Assembly (NCBI RefSeq): GCF_937893305.1
Contig: NZ_CALBGN010000016.1
Coordinates: 1-64,000, forward strand
Direction of reading: 5' to 3'
Source: an uncultured Helicobacter sp.
GTDB taxonomy: Bacteria > Campylobacterota > Campylobacteria > Campylobacterales > Helicobacteraceae
DNA: 64,000 bases
Below the pieces are notes generated by a model. The model did no database searches. It saw only the letters and a program-made list of their open reading frames with translations, and was not told the origin of the DNA. Shown here piece after piece: positions 1-8,273 of the stretch (the first letter of the stretch is position 1; every line of letters starts with the position of its first letter). Position numbers and translations under genes: made by a program.

Positions 1-54
1 TCTAAAGATGAAACCTATCTTAGTGGTAATGTAGGGATTAAGTATAAATTCTAA
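1..54 (+). CDS. C-terminus of an outer-membrane beta-barrel protein (partial)
   Basis: The first 17 codons from base 1 read through to TAA at 52-54 and encode a short strand-turn-strand ending in GIKYKF. A terminal Phe preceded by alternating aromatic or hydrophobic residues is the usual signature of the last strand of outer-membrane beta-barrels and autotransporter domains, recognised by the BAM complex. Most of the gene lies outside the window, so its family cannot be named. The frame is supported only by this short tail and by the non-coding sequence that follows it. Confidence 0.55.
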   Translation, partial: SKDETYLSGNVGIKYKF

Positions 55-124
55 AATTTTAATTTCTGCAAAGATTTAATTAATTTAATCTTAGAGCTTC
101 GTGATCTTCTTAAACCTTTGAGTA

Positions 125-156
125 TTTCAAATGCTTCCATTTGGAGGTGTTTGAAA
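125..156 (+). terminator. Strong hairpin after the beta-barrel gene, possible terminator
   Basis: Bases 125-138 pair with 143-156 around a four-base ATTT loop, giving 14 consecutive pairs (three are G-T wobbles). It lies about 70 bases past the stop of the upstream gene. No T-run follows, so it is not a classic intrinsic terminator; it could instead be a processing or stability element. Confidence 0.4.
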
Positions 157-202
157 GTTGCAATGGAAAAATCTTATTTTGAAATATTTATATGAATATT
201 AT

Positions 203-210
203 TATAAAAT
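203..210 (+). promoter_or_regulatory. Candidate -10 element for the rplI-hslV-hslU-era operon
   Basis: TATAAAAT sits about 110 bases upstream of rplI in very AT-rich DNA. Campylobacterota sigma-70 promoters usually have a recognisable -10 box and a periodic AT-rich upstream region rather than a fixed -35. Other AT-rich words nearby could also serve. Confidence 0.35.
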
Positions 211-320
211 ACAATATGTATTAGTTTAAATTTATTTAAAATTCTTTGACTTTATTTAATCTTAGATTGAATAAAAAATAGATAGAATCCAAATTTATTT
301 ATGATAACTTGGAGATAGTA

Positions 321-767
321 ATGAAAGTTTTATTATTGCAAGATGTAAAAGGTCTAGGCAAAAAAGGTGATATTTGTGAAGTTAAAGACGGCTATGGAAA
401 GAATTTTTTAGTAGGTAAAGGTTTGGCAGATTTTGCCACAAATGCTGTGATTAATCGCTATAAAGCAGAGCAGAAAAAGGCAGCAGAATTAGCAGCTGAA
501 GAAAAAGCACTAATGGAAATGGCGGCAAAAAAGATAGAAGAAATCACATTAAAAATTGTGCAAAAAGTCGGAGCAAATGGCTCTTTGTATGGTGCAATCA
601 CAAAAGAAGATATTGCAGAATTCCTAAGAAAAGAGCATCGCATAGAGATTGATAAAAAAACTATTGAGTTGAAAAATCCGATTAAATCCACAGGGGTTTA
701 TGAAATTGAAATTAAGCTAGGACACGGAATCCACGCAACTTTAAAATTAGATGTTGAGGCGCAATGA
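321..767 (+). CDS. rplI: 50S ribosomal protein L9
   Basis: Ribosomal protein L9 binds domain V of 23S rRNA near the L1 stalk and affects frame maintenance. The protein starts [16 protein letters not shown], the family's N-terminal RNA-binding motif, followed by a Lys/Glu/Ala-rich connecting helix (about residues 40-80) and a C-terminal domain; 148 residues is normal. I chose ATG 321 rather than the in-frame TTG at 309 because L9 begins exactly at MKV and a GGAG Shine-Dalgarno (311-314) is well placed. The stop overlaps the hslV start, so the genes are probably translationally coupled. Confidence 0.96.
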   Translation: MKVLLLQDVKGLGKKGDICEVKDGYGKNFLVGKGLADFATNAVINRYKAEQKKAAELAAEEKALMEMAAKKIEEITLKIVQKVGANGSLYGAITKEDIAEFLRKEHRIEIDKKTIELKNPIKSTGVYEIEIKLGHGIHATLKLDVEAQ

Positions 768-1300
768 TGTTTCACGCAACAACGATTTTAGCATATAAGG
801 GCAAGAAAGGTGCAGTTATTGGCGGAGATGGGCAAGTAACTTTTGGGAATTGCGTGCTTAAGGGCAATGCAACAAAAATCCGCACACTCTATCACGGAAA
901 AATCCTAAGTGGATTTGCAGGAAGCACAGCAGATGCCTTTACTCTTTTTGATATGTTTGAAGGGATTTTAGAGAATAAAAAGGGAGACTTGTTAAAGTCT
1001 GTGATGGAATTTTCTAAAGAGTGGAGAAAAGATAAGTATTTAAGGCGATTAGAAGCGATGATGATTGTGCTTAATAAAGAACACATTTTTATTTTAAGTG
1101 GCACAGGTGATGTAGTAGAGCCAGAAGATGGCAAAATTGCTGCAATTGGAAGTGGCGGGAATTATGCTCTTTCAGCTGCTAGAGCATTAGAGAGATTTGG
1201 CGGTGATTTAGAGCCAAAAGAAATTGTAGAGCAATCTCTAAAGATTGCTGGAGAGCTTTGTATTTATACAAACCAAAATATTAAAATTTTAGAACTTTAG
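764..1300 (+). CDS. hslV: ATP-dependent protease HslVU, peptidase subunit HslV
   Basis: HslV (ClpQ) is the proteasome-like peptidase that forms a dodecamer capped by HslU. After the leader MMFHA comes TTIL, and the first Thr becomes the N-terminal nucleophile after processing, as in the family. IGGDGQVT and the [11 protein letters not shown] stretch are typical, and 178 residues is the usual size. The tandem ATGATG at 764-769 gives two possible starts; the first overlaps the rplI stop. hslU follows nine bases later in the same operon, matching the obligate partnership. Confidence 0.96.
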   Translation: MMFHATTILAYKGKKGAVIGGDGQVTFGNCVLKGNATKIRTLYHGKILSGFAGSTADAFTLFDMFEGILENKKGDLLKSVMEFSKEWRKDKYLRRLEAMMIVLNKEHIFILSGTGDVVEPEDGKIAAIGSGGNYALSAARALERFGGDLEPKEIVEQSLKIAGELCIYTNQNIKILEL

Positions 1301-1308
1301 GAAAAGCA

Positions 1309-2649
1309 GTGGAAAAACTATTTGCAATGACACCAAAAGAAATTGTGAGTTATTTAGATGAGTATATTATCGGACAAAAAGATGCAAAGAAAATTGTAGC
1401 AATCGCCTTAAGAAATCGTTATCGCAGGTTGCAGTTACCAAAAGAAATTCAAGATGAGGTAATGCCAAAAAATATTTTAATGATTGGTTCAACAGGTGTT
1501 GGTAAAACAGAAATTGCAAGAAGAATGGCGAAGATTATGGGATTACCTTTTGTAAAGGTGGAAGCTAGTAAATATACAGAAGTTGGTTTTGTTGGGCGTG
1601 ATGTGGAATCTATGGTTAGAGATTTGGTAGTGGCTTCTATTAATCTTGTAAAAGAAGAGCATAGAAGCAAAAGCACAAAAGATATTGAAAAATATGTGCT
1701 AGATAAAATTGTAGAAAAATTGATTCCACCTTTGCCAAAAGGTGCGAGTGAGCAAAAAATTGAAGAATATGAAAATGCGGCAAATAAAATGCGTCAAAAA
1801 GTCTTAAATGGCGAAATGGATCATTTAAAGATTGAAGTGGAAGTGCCAAAGAAGACTTTTGAAATTGAAGATGGGAATATGCCAGCAGAATTTGCCAAAG
1901 TGCAAGAAACTATCGCAAGAGTTTTTATTGCTTCTCCAAAAGATAATCCTAAAAAAGAAGTAACAATCAAAGAAGCAAAGGAGCTTTTAAAGATTGAAGC
2001 AAGCGAAGCATTGTTGGATTTGGATGCAATCAAGCACGAAGGATTAAAGCGCGCTGAAAGCAGTGGAATCATTTTTATTGATGAGATTGATAAAGTTGCA
2101 GTTAGCAACAATGGCGGACAGCGTCAAGATCCTAGCAAGGAAGGCGTGCAAAGAGATTTATTACCTATTGTTGAGGGCAGTGTTGTTAATACTAAGTATG
2201 GCAGCATTAAAACAGATCATATTTTATTCATTGCAGCAGGTGCATTCAGTTTAAGTAAGCCTAGCGATTTAATTGCAGAATTACAAGGGAGATTCCCTTT
2301 GCGTGTGGAGCTTAATAGTTTAGACGAAGAAGTGTTATATAAGATTCTAACACAAACTAAAAATTCTATTTTGCGTCAATATGAAGCATTATTGAGCGTT
2401 GAAGAAGTGCGTCTATCTTTCAGTGATGATGCAATCCGTGCTCTAGCACATTATTCACAAGTGGCAAATGAAAAAACAGAAGATATTGGGGCTAGGCGTT
2501 TGCATACAGTGGTAGAACAAGTGATTGAAGAAATTAGTTTTGAGGCGGAAAACTACAAGAATAAAGATGTGGAAATTACAGAAGCACTTGTGAAAGAAAA
2601 GTTGGAATCCTTAGTTGCGGATTCTGATATTGCACGATATATTTTATAG
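1309..2649 (+). CDS. hslU: ATP-dependent protease HslVU, ATPase subunit HslU
   Basis: HslU (ClpY) is the AAA+ unfoldase that feeds substrates to HslV. Walker A GSTGVGKT lies at residues 60-67 and Walker B IIFIDE at about 254-259, separated by the long intermediate (I) domain. The C-terminal RYIL matches the hydrophobic tail that inserts into HslV and activates it. The 446-residue length is normal. The start is GTG 1309, preceded by AGGAAAA. It lies between hslV and era in one operon. Confidence 0.97.
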   Translation: MEKLFAMTPKEIVSYLDEYIIGQKDAKKIVAIALRNRYRRLQLPKEIQDEVMPKNILMIGSTGVGKTEIARRMAKIMGLPFVKVEASKYTEVGFVGRDVESMVRDLVVASINLVKEEHRSKSTKDIEKYVLDKIVEKLIPPLPKGASEQKIEEYENAANKMRQKVLNGEMDHLKIEVEVPKKTFEIEDGNMPAEFAKVQETIARVFIASPKDNPKKEVTIKEAKELLKIEASEALLDLDAIKHEGLKRAESSGIIFIDEIDKVAVSNNGGQRQDPSKEGVQRDLLPIVEGSVVNTKYGSIKTDHILFIAAGAFSLSKPSDLIAELQGRFPLRVELNSLDEEVLYKILTQTKNSILRQYEALLSVEEVRLSFSDDAIRALAHYSQVANEKTEDIGARRLHTVVEQVIEEISFEAENYKNKDVEITEALVKEKLESLVADSDIARYIL

Positions 2650-2657
2650 GAGGTATT

Positions 2658-3545
2658 TTGGAGAATACAAAAGCTGGATTTGTCGCTGTTTTGGGGCGTC
2701 CAAATGCAGGTAAAAGCACTTTTTTAAACACGCTTTTAGGGGAAAAGTTAGCTCTTGTCTCGCATAAAGCAAATGCAACACGAAAAAGAATGTGCCTTGT
2801 GTTAATGGAGGGTGAAACGCAAATTGTATTTGTAGATACACCAGGGATTCATAAACAAGAAAAATTATTAAATCAATATATGCTAAAAGAAGCAATGCAA
2901 GCCTTGCAAGATTGTGATTTTTTGTTATTTTTAGCGCCTGTGAGTGATAAGGTGAGTTATTATGAAGAGTTTTTAGGGATTGCGGGTAACAAAAAACATC
3001 TTTTGCTTTTGACAAAAACAGATTCCGTATCTAAAGAAGTGCTATTCCAAGCAATGGGTCAATATGAAAAGTTTAAAGATCGTTATGAAGCATTAATCCC
3101 TGTATCTATCAAAGATTTAGGGAGCTTAAAGCGTGTTGTAGAGGTGCTTGCAAAACTTATGCCGCAGAATCCTTATTACTATGATCCTGAAATCCTAAGT
3201 CCAAACACAACAAAAGAAATTGCAAAAGAGCTTATCCGTGAAGCTGTGTTTGAGAATCTAAGTGATGAATTACCCTATGAGAGTGATGTGCAAATCACAT
3301 TCTATAAAGAAAAACCAGAGATTCATCACATAAAGGCAACAATTATTGTGCTTAAAGAGAGCCAAAAAGGAATGGTGATTGGTAAAGGTGGCGTAATTTT
3401 AAAACGCATTGGCAAGGAAGCAAGACTTAGTATTGAGAATTTTGTGCATCAAAGAGTGTTTTTAGAGCTTTTTGTAAAAGTTGTGCCTAGTTGGAGTAAG
3501 GAGCGCGAAAGCCTTAAAAAAATGGGGTATAATTTTGAAGATTAA
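2658..3545 (+). CDS. era: GTPase Era
   Basis: Era is an essential GTPase that binds 16S rRNA 3' sequence and checks 30S assembly. G1 GRPNAGKS is at residues 13-20, G3 DTPG at 60-63 and the G4 position reads TKTD at 119-122 instead of the common NKxD. The C-terminal KH domain carries the GKGG loop in VIGKGGVILKRIG. The start is TTG 2658 behind a perfect AGGAGG (2648-2653) that overlaps the hslU stop; no nearby ATG fits. The 295-residue length is normal. Confidence 0.95.
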   Translation: MENTKAGFVAVLGRPNAGKSTFLNTLLGEKLALVSHKANATRKRMCLVLMEGETQIVFVDTPGIHKQEKLLNQYMLKEAMQALQDCDFLLFLAPVSDKVSYYEEFLGIAGNKKHLLLLTKTDSVSKEVLFQAMGQYEKFKDRYEALIPVSIKDLGSLKRVVEVLAKLMPQNPYYYDPEILSPNTTKEIAKELIREAVFENLSDELPYESDVQITFYKEKPEIHHIKATIIVLKESQKGMVIGKGGVILKRIGKEARLSIENFVHQRVFLELFVKVVPSWSKERESLKKMGYNFED

Positions 3546-3558
3546 AACAAGGAATTTT

Positions 3559-4533
3559 ATGAAGATTTTGAAAATTTTTGGTTTATGTTTAAGTCTTAGT
3601 TTTGCAAATGCAAGTGATTTGGAATGGGTAGAGCTTTACAAAAAAGGTGGCGTTAGTGCAGTTGAGCAAAAAATAGATTCCATTATGCAAACGCGTGATT
3701 TTTGGGATGAAGCATTAAGAGGGCAAGATACGCGCTTTGGATATTATGAGAATTTAAAATATCTTTTTGTTGCTACTAAAAATGCGCCAACACTAAAACT
3801 TTATGCACTAAGTGATAGCAAATGGAGTGAAAAATTAAATACAGAAAGTCTAGTTGGTTCAAAAGGTGGTCATAAAGAAAAAGAAGGGGATTTAGCAACA
3901 CCTATTGGAGTATATTCGCTAAATGCGCGCCTAGTAAATCTTGATCAATATTATGGTCCGCTTGCATTTAGCACAAATTATCCAAATCTTTATGATCGCT
4001 TACAAAAGCGCACAGGCTATGGGATTTGGATTCACGGAATGCCATTAGATGGAAATCGTAAAGAGCTTAATACGCGGGGCTGCATTGCAATTGAAAATGA
4101 TAAATTAAGCAGTGTGGATACGCTAATTGATTATCGTCAAGCACTTTTGGTGACTTTTGAAAAGGAAGTTAGAGAAGCTAAAAAAGAAGATTTAAGTGTT
4201 TTATTGGCGGATTTATATGCTTGGAAAGATGCTTGGAGAGAAAGTGATACCAAAAAGTATTTAGAATTTTATAGTAAAGATTTTATTCGTTTTGATGGAA
4301 TGAAATATGATGAGTTTGTGCAAAATAAACGTAGAATTTTTGCAAAAAATGAGAAAAAAGCAATCACATTTTCTAAAGTTAATATTTCTCCCTATCCAAA
4401 CAATGAAAACAAAAATCTCTTTAGAATCTCTTTTTATGAAGATTACAAAGCTCCAAGTTATCAGTTTAGCGGAGAAAAAGAACTCTATGTGGAGTTAAAA
4501 GACGCTAAAATGCAAATTTTAGCAGAGAGATAA
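3559..4533 (+). CDS. csd6: L,D-carboxypeptidase/transpeptidase-family peptidoglycan hydrolase Csd6
   Basis: This is a YkuD-fold enzyme with a signal peptide (about residues 1-19). Catalytic His159 (WIHGM) and Cys175 (NTRGC) sit at nearly the same positions as in H. pylori Csd6 (HP0518), which trims tetrapeptides to tripeptides and sets helical cell shape. A C-terminal NTF2-like region follows (about 210-324). It lies directly after era, as HP0518 follows HP0517. I start at ATG 3559, which has AAGGAA before it and begins the signal peptide; an upstream in-frame extension would overlap era. H. pylori Csd6 has also been linked to flagellin modification. Confidence 0.9.
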   Translation: MKILKIFGLCLSLSFANASDLEWVELYKKGGVSAVEQKIDSIMQTRDFWDEALRGQDTRFGYYENLKYLFVATKNAPTLKLYALSDSKWSEKLNTESLVGSKGGHKEKEGDLATPIGVYSLNARLVNLDQYYGPLAFSTNYPNLYDRLQKRTGYGIWIHGMPLDGNRKELNTRGCIAIENDKLSSVDTLIDYRQALLVTFEKEVREAKKEDLSVLLADLYAWKDAWRESDTKKYLEFYSKDFIRFDGMKYDEFVQNKRRIFAKNEKKAITFSKVNISPYPNNENKNLFRISFYEDYKAPSYQFSGEKELYVELKDAKMQILAER

Positions 4534-4543
4534 TCTCTGTTTT
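4523..4543 (+). terminator. Intrinsic terminator at the end of csd6
   Basis: CAGAGA (4523-4528) pairs with TCTCTG (4534-4539) around GATAA, followed by TTTT and further AT-rich bases. The csd6 stop lies within the loop. It separates csd6 from the convergent NifX-like gene ending at 4542. Confidence 0.65.
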
Positions 4544-4928
4544 AAATTTTTATGAATTTTAATGCGTCTTTTGCATTTTGACAGCTTGGTTCTATTTTGC
4601 AGATTTTAATTCCGCATTCATTAAAGACTTTTGCCGTGTTTTGACAAGCCTTTTTAACAAGAACGACAGCGCAATCTTTAATAATCTCTCCTAGAATATT
4701 ATGTTCGTTTTTGTGTGCAATTTGCTCTTCTTTGCTCATCTCACTATCTTTGTGTGAGCAACCTTCATTGGCATTTTTATCACCACGCGGATTTTTGCGC
4801 AATTCAATGAAATCAATTTTTTTAAACATTCCACTTCCGATTTGTTCAAAAATAGCAAAAAACGGAGTGTGCCCAGTATTATTAAAAACTCTTAAACTTT
4901 CATCAAAAACAGGTACTGCAATTTTCAT
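4542..4928 (-). CDS. NifB/NifX-family (dinitrogenase iron-molybdenum cofactor) domain protein
   Basis: A 128-residue single-domain protein beginning MKIAVPVFDE, with the FNNTGHTPFFAIFE pattern of the Fe-Mo cofactor-binding (NifX/NafY/NifB C-terminal) family. It contains an internal GCSHKD stretch and Cys residues around 93-115. Outside nitrogen fixers these small proteins are thought to bind metal clusters; their partners are mostly unknown. No nif genes are seen here. It is the last gene of the fbp-metG operon, overlapping the preceding stop by one base. The function is inferred only at family level. Confidence 0.75.
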   Translation of the reverse strand: MKIAVPVFDESLRVFNNTGHTPFFAIFEQIGSGMFKKIDFIELRKNPRGDKNANEGCSHKDSEMSKEEQIAHKNEHNILGEIIKDCAVVLVKKACQNTAKVFNECGIKICKIEPSCQNAKDALKFIKI

Positions 4929-5995
4929 TATTGTTCCTTTGTATAATCAAATAAGTTTGCTTCTGCAATTTGGTTTGTAAAACGTGTTTCTAGTGTGTTT
5001 GTATCTACCCCCAAAATCAATGCAAAATTGTATTTTTCATTGATGAGTTCTGTAAAAAGCACTGTATTATTTGTGTATGAAATTACTTTTGCATAAGGTG
5101 CATAGAGTTCTTGATAAATCTCTGGGACAAAAAGTGTTAAATGTGCCCATTTTGCATACATTGTAAAATATGCTAAATATTGTTCATAAAGTTTTGAGTC
5201 TTGGCAGGCAAGTAAAACTTTGTTGGTTGTTCCGGGTTTTGCAATTACACCTCGTTCATCTAAATAAATAGGCTTAAAATTTGTTAAGGTGGTAAAATTT
5301 TCTAATTGCACATTAATAGAGTAGTCTTCGCAAAACTGCAAAACACGCGCTAATGGCTGAATAAAGAGCTTAGGAAGAGGGATTTCATAATCAGCACTTT
5401 TGTAGAAAAGTTTAATGCCAAATAGAGAATAAGAATTTAAGGCAAATGGGAGTTTATTTTCATCAATTTTTTCTTGTGAAAGCATTTTGATTTCTTGTTG
5501 ATTTTTAGGGAATACGCTTAAATCTAAATTTGTGTTGCAATAAAGAAAAAACGATGCATTGCTTTCAATGACATTATGGATAAGTCCGCTTAAACTTCCA
5601 CAAAAATATTCTAATGTCTTTTTTCGTGTGATAATTTGTGTGGCAATTTCATATTCATCTTTTTGTAGAAGAAATAGAATTTTATTGTTAATTAGAAGAT
5701 AATGGCGCAAAATTCTCATTAAAGATTGTTCTAAATCCTCAACGCTAATCCAAGCTACTTCTTTATCGCTCATTGCGATATTGCCACTAAAAAGGATTCC
5801 AAATGCACCTTTTTGAATGGCTTCTTCAATATCATTTTGTGTGTGCGTGCTTTCTTTGGCAATAAATAAATCACCCTTGCGCACATTGCTACTTTTATCG
5901 CAGATTTGAGAAAAAAAAGAAATGCTAGGTTTATTTAATAGCGTTCCAAAGGCAATTTCTACAATCTCATTAACACCAATTTGTATTCCCTTCAT
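4928..5995 (-). CDS. Conserved protein with a Mur-ligase N-terminal-like domain but no ATP-binding motif
   Basis: Residues about 30-85 (KGDLFIAKES, then AIQKGAFGILFS) resemble the UDP-MurNAc-binding N-terminal domain of MurE/MurF. The central Mur-ligase signature GTNGKT is absent; the nearest string is PGTTNK in the second half, which is not a P-loop. At 355 residues it is shorter than MurF. By position after metG it corresponds to C. jejuni Cj0837c and, from memory, H. pylori HP0418, both uncharacterised. It may be a non-catalytic peptidoglycan-precursor sensor, but no function is established. It lies nine bases after metG and overlaps the next gene by one base. Confidence 0.6.
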   Translation of the reverse strand: MKGIQIGVNEIVEIAFGTLLNKPSISFFSQICDKSSNVRKGDLFIAKESTHTQNDIEEAIQKGAFGILFSGNIAMSDKEVAWISVEDLEQSLMRILRHYLLINNKILFLLQKDEYEIATQIITRKKTLEYFCGSLSGLIHNVIESNASFFLYCNTNLDLSVFPKNQQEIKMLSQEKIDENKLPFALNSYSLFGIKLFYKSADYEIPLPKLFIQPLARVLQFCEDYSINVQLENFTTLTNFKPIYLDERGVIAKPGTTNKVLLACQDSKLYEQYLAYFTMYAKWAHLTLFVPEIYQELYAPYAKVISYTNNTVLFTELINEKYNFALILGVDTNTLETRFTNQIAEANLFDYTKEQ

Positions 5996-6004
5996 ACTAT
6001 TCCT

Positions 6005-7975
6005 TTAGCTAATTTGGCTTCCATTTGCCTTTTTGCTCTGTGGCGTAATAAAAGCTAATCCTTCTTCATCATTTGCCGCTAAAATCATTCCCTCACTTAG
6101 TTCCCCCATAAGTTTTGCTGGCTTTAGGTTTGCTAGCACACAAACTTGCTTGCCTAGTAAATCTTGTGGAGAGTAATACGCTTTAATCCCGGCTAGAATT
6201 TGGCGTGGTCGTGCTTCACCTAAATCCACTTGAAGTTTTAAAAGCTTTTGACTTTTAGGCAAGATTTCTGCATTAATAATTGTTCCTATGCGTAAATCAA
6301 TTTTTGTAAAATCATCTTTGCTAATAGGATTAGAAATCTCTAAAGGCTCAAGTTTTTTTTCTTTAGATTCTGCATTTGTTTTGGATTCCAACTTTGAATT
6401 TGTGTTGGAGTCTTGTAATAATTTTTCTTCAATGCGCGGAAAGAGTGCTGGAGTTGGCTCTAAGATTACGGAATCCAAAATCTCTCCTTCAGTGATAAAA
6501 CGCTTAAAACACTCCGCATTCGCACTAAAACCAAAGACCTTTAAAATCTTCTCCGCACTTTTTGGCATACAAGGCGATAAAAAAAGTGCGGCTTTTAGCA
6601 AGATATTTGCAAGGAGCAGCAATAATTGTGCCACTTCTGTTTGTTTGTTGTTTTTGATAAGTTGCCACGGCTCTTTTTTAGCAATGATCCCATTGCCTAA
6701 ACTAAAGAGCTTCCAAAGTTCTTCTAAATAACGACTCGTTTGTGCTTCATTAAGGTGAGATTCTAAGCTATTTAAAAGGGCTTGAATTTGTGCTAACTCT
6801 TCAGAATATGCAGTTTTTAATTCTGATAAATCCGCCTTTAGCGTGTTGTTAAAGTATTTTGCACCCATTCCCAAAAGACGATTTAGTAAGTTTCCTAAAT
6901 CATTTCCTAAATCAGCATTAATCCGCTCTATGAGTGCATTTTGTGAAAAATCTCCATCTTGTCCAAAAGGCACTTCACGCAAGACAAAATATCTAAAGGC
7001 ATCAAGCCCATAAGCTTCTACAACTTCTTTTGGATTGACAACATTGCCTGTGCTTTTACTCATTTTTGCGCCATCTTTTGTCCACCATCCGTGAGCGGCA
7101 ATGTGTTTAGGGAGTGGTAAATCAAGACTCATTAAAAAGGCGATCCAGTAAATTGCGTGAAATCTTAAAATGTCCTTGCCTACAATATGAAAATCTGCTG
7201 GAAAAAAACTCATTTTGTTTGGCAAGTCATTATGGAATCCTAAAGCACTTAGATAATTTACAAGAGCATCAAGCCATACATACATCACGTGTTTTTGATC
7301 GTTTGGATTGTTTTGTGTAAGTTCTTGTGGTAGCTTAATCCCCCAATCAAAACTTGTGCGTGTAATAGATAGATCTTCTAATCCATCTTTGATGAAATTT
7401 ATAACTTCATTTCGTCTTGATTTTGGTAGGATAAAATTTGGATTATCATCATAAAATTTTAAGAGCTTATCTGTATATGCGCTAAGTTTAAAAAAATAAC
7501 TTTCCTCTTTTAGTAAAGTTGTTTCTTTGCCGCAATCTGGGCAACTCTTTTCTCCTACTAATTGAGATTTTGTAAAAAAAGATTCACAAGAAATACAATA
7601 ATTGCCTTCATATTCTCCTTTGTAAATATCGCCTTTTTCATACATTTTTAAAAAGACATATTGCGCACTTTTAAGATGTGCGGAATCTGTGGTGCGGATG
7701 AAGTAGTCATAATTGATGTCAAAAGCGTCCCAAAGATCTTTGAAGCGTTTTGAGATTGTATCGACATAACTTTTGGGATCTTGTCCTTTTTTGTGCGCAC
7801 TTTGCTCAATTTTTTGCCCGTGTTCATCTGTGCCTGTTAAGCAAAATACACTTTCTCCCTTTAGACGATGAAATCTAGCTAGAGTATCTATGATAATTGT
7901 CGTATAAGCGTGTCCGATATGTGGGACATCATTGACATAATAAATTGGCGATGTGATATAAAATTTAGAATTCAA
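6005..7975 (-). CDS. metG: Methionyl-tRNA synthetase
   Basis: This class I synthetase charges tRNA-Met. The HIGH motif is PHIGHAYT near the N-terminus and the KMSKS loop is GAKMSKSTGN. A zinc-knuckle region with CISC and CPDC follows the first half of the Rossmann fold. The C-terminal about 110 residues form the tRNA-binding OB domain (FTKIDLRIGTI), linked by a Ser/Lys/Glu-rich spacer. I prefer TTG 7975: it has GGAGGA four bases upstream and gives the same N-terminus as H. pylori MetG. An in-frame ATG at 7987 has AAGGAA directly against it and overlaps the previous gene more. Confidence 0.95.
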   Translation of the reverse strand: MNSKFYITSPIYYVNDVPHIGHAYTTIIIDTLARFHRLKGESVFCLTGTDEHGQKIEQSAHKKGQDPKSYVDTISKRFKDLWDAFDINYDYFIRTTDSAHLKSAQYVFLKMYEKGDIYKGEYEGNYCISCESFFTKSQLVGEKSCPDCGKETTLLKEESYFFKLSAYTDKLLKFYDDNPNFILPKSRRNEVINFIKDGLEDLSITRTSFDWGIKLPQELTQNNPNDQKHVMYVWLDALVNYLSALGFHNDLPNKMSFFPADFHIVGKDILRFHAIYWIAFLMSLDLPLPKHIAAHGWWTKDGAKMSKSTGNVVNPKEVVEAYGLDAFRYFVLREVPFGQDGDFSQNALIERINADLGNDLGNLLNRLLGMGAKYFNNTLKADLSELKTAYSEELAQIQALLNSLESHLNEAQTSRYLEELWKLFSLGNGIIAKKEPWQLIKNNKQTEVAQLLLLLANILLKAALFLSPCMPKSAEKILKVFGFSANAECFKRFITEGEILDSVILEPTPALFPRIEEKLLQDSNTNSKLESKTNAESKEKKLEPLEISNPISKDDFTKIDLRIGTIINAEILPKSQKLLKLQVDLGEARPRQILAGIKAYYSPQDLLGKQVCVLANLKPAKLMGELSEGMILAANDEEGLAFITPQSKKANGSQIS

Positions 7976-8273
7976 AACTTCCTCCATTTCCTTTGTTCAT
8001 ACTTAAATACACGGCACTTACATAGCTGTTTCTAATAGTGCATTCTAAAACTTCTTGGCAGTTTCCGCAACTGCTTAAGCCTTTAGATTCTTGGCAGGCT
8101 TTTAGTGCTTTTTGTGTTTGGCTTAGATTTTCTTGTGCTGTTCTTATGAAAGCTTCTTTTTCTTCGCAATCTTGTGCGTGTTTGCATAAAATACAGCTTG
8201 CGACACCTTCGCGTTGTTGGCAGTCTTTAAGGGTTTTTAATACGCTTTGAATATCAATTTTATCGGCTAACAA
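7965..8273 (-). CDS. Small protein with a duplicated four-cysteine module
   Basis: This 102-residue protein has no recognised enzyme signature. It contains two copies of C-x8-C-x2-C-x5-C, at Cys18/27/30/36 and Cys60/69/72/78, offset by exactly 42 residues and surrounded by similar sequence (LKDCQQREGVASC and LKACQESKGLSSC). This suggests internal duplication and metal or redox chemistry, such as zinc or Fe-S binding. No signal peptide is visible. C. jejuni has a small uncharacterised gene (Cj0839c) in the same slot between fbp and metG. It overlaps fbp upstream and metG downstream. Confidence 0.75.
   Translation of the reverse strand: MLADKIDIQSVLKTLKDCQQREGVASCILCKHAQDCEEKEAFIRTAQENLSQTQKALKACQESKGLSSCGNCQEVLECTIRNSYVSAVYLSMNKGNGGSFEF

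Noticed and set aside
2644..3015. Minus-strand ORF of 123 codons inside era
   Set aside because: Antisense shadow of a confident gene; low-complexity Leu/Tyr-rich product with no ribosome-binding site.
3481..3558. Upstream extension of csd6 from 3481
   Set aside because: It overlaps era and would bury the signal peptide; ATG 3559 has AAGGAA and begins the signal peptide.
6288..6731. Plus-strand 147-codon ORF inside metG
   Set aside because: Antisense to the metG C-terminal half; Ser/Phe-rich translation with no family features.
6005..7987. ATG 7987 as metG start
   Set aside because: AAGGAA directly abuts it with no spacer, whereas TTG 7975 has GGAGGA at a suitable distance and matches the family N-terminus.
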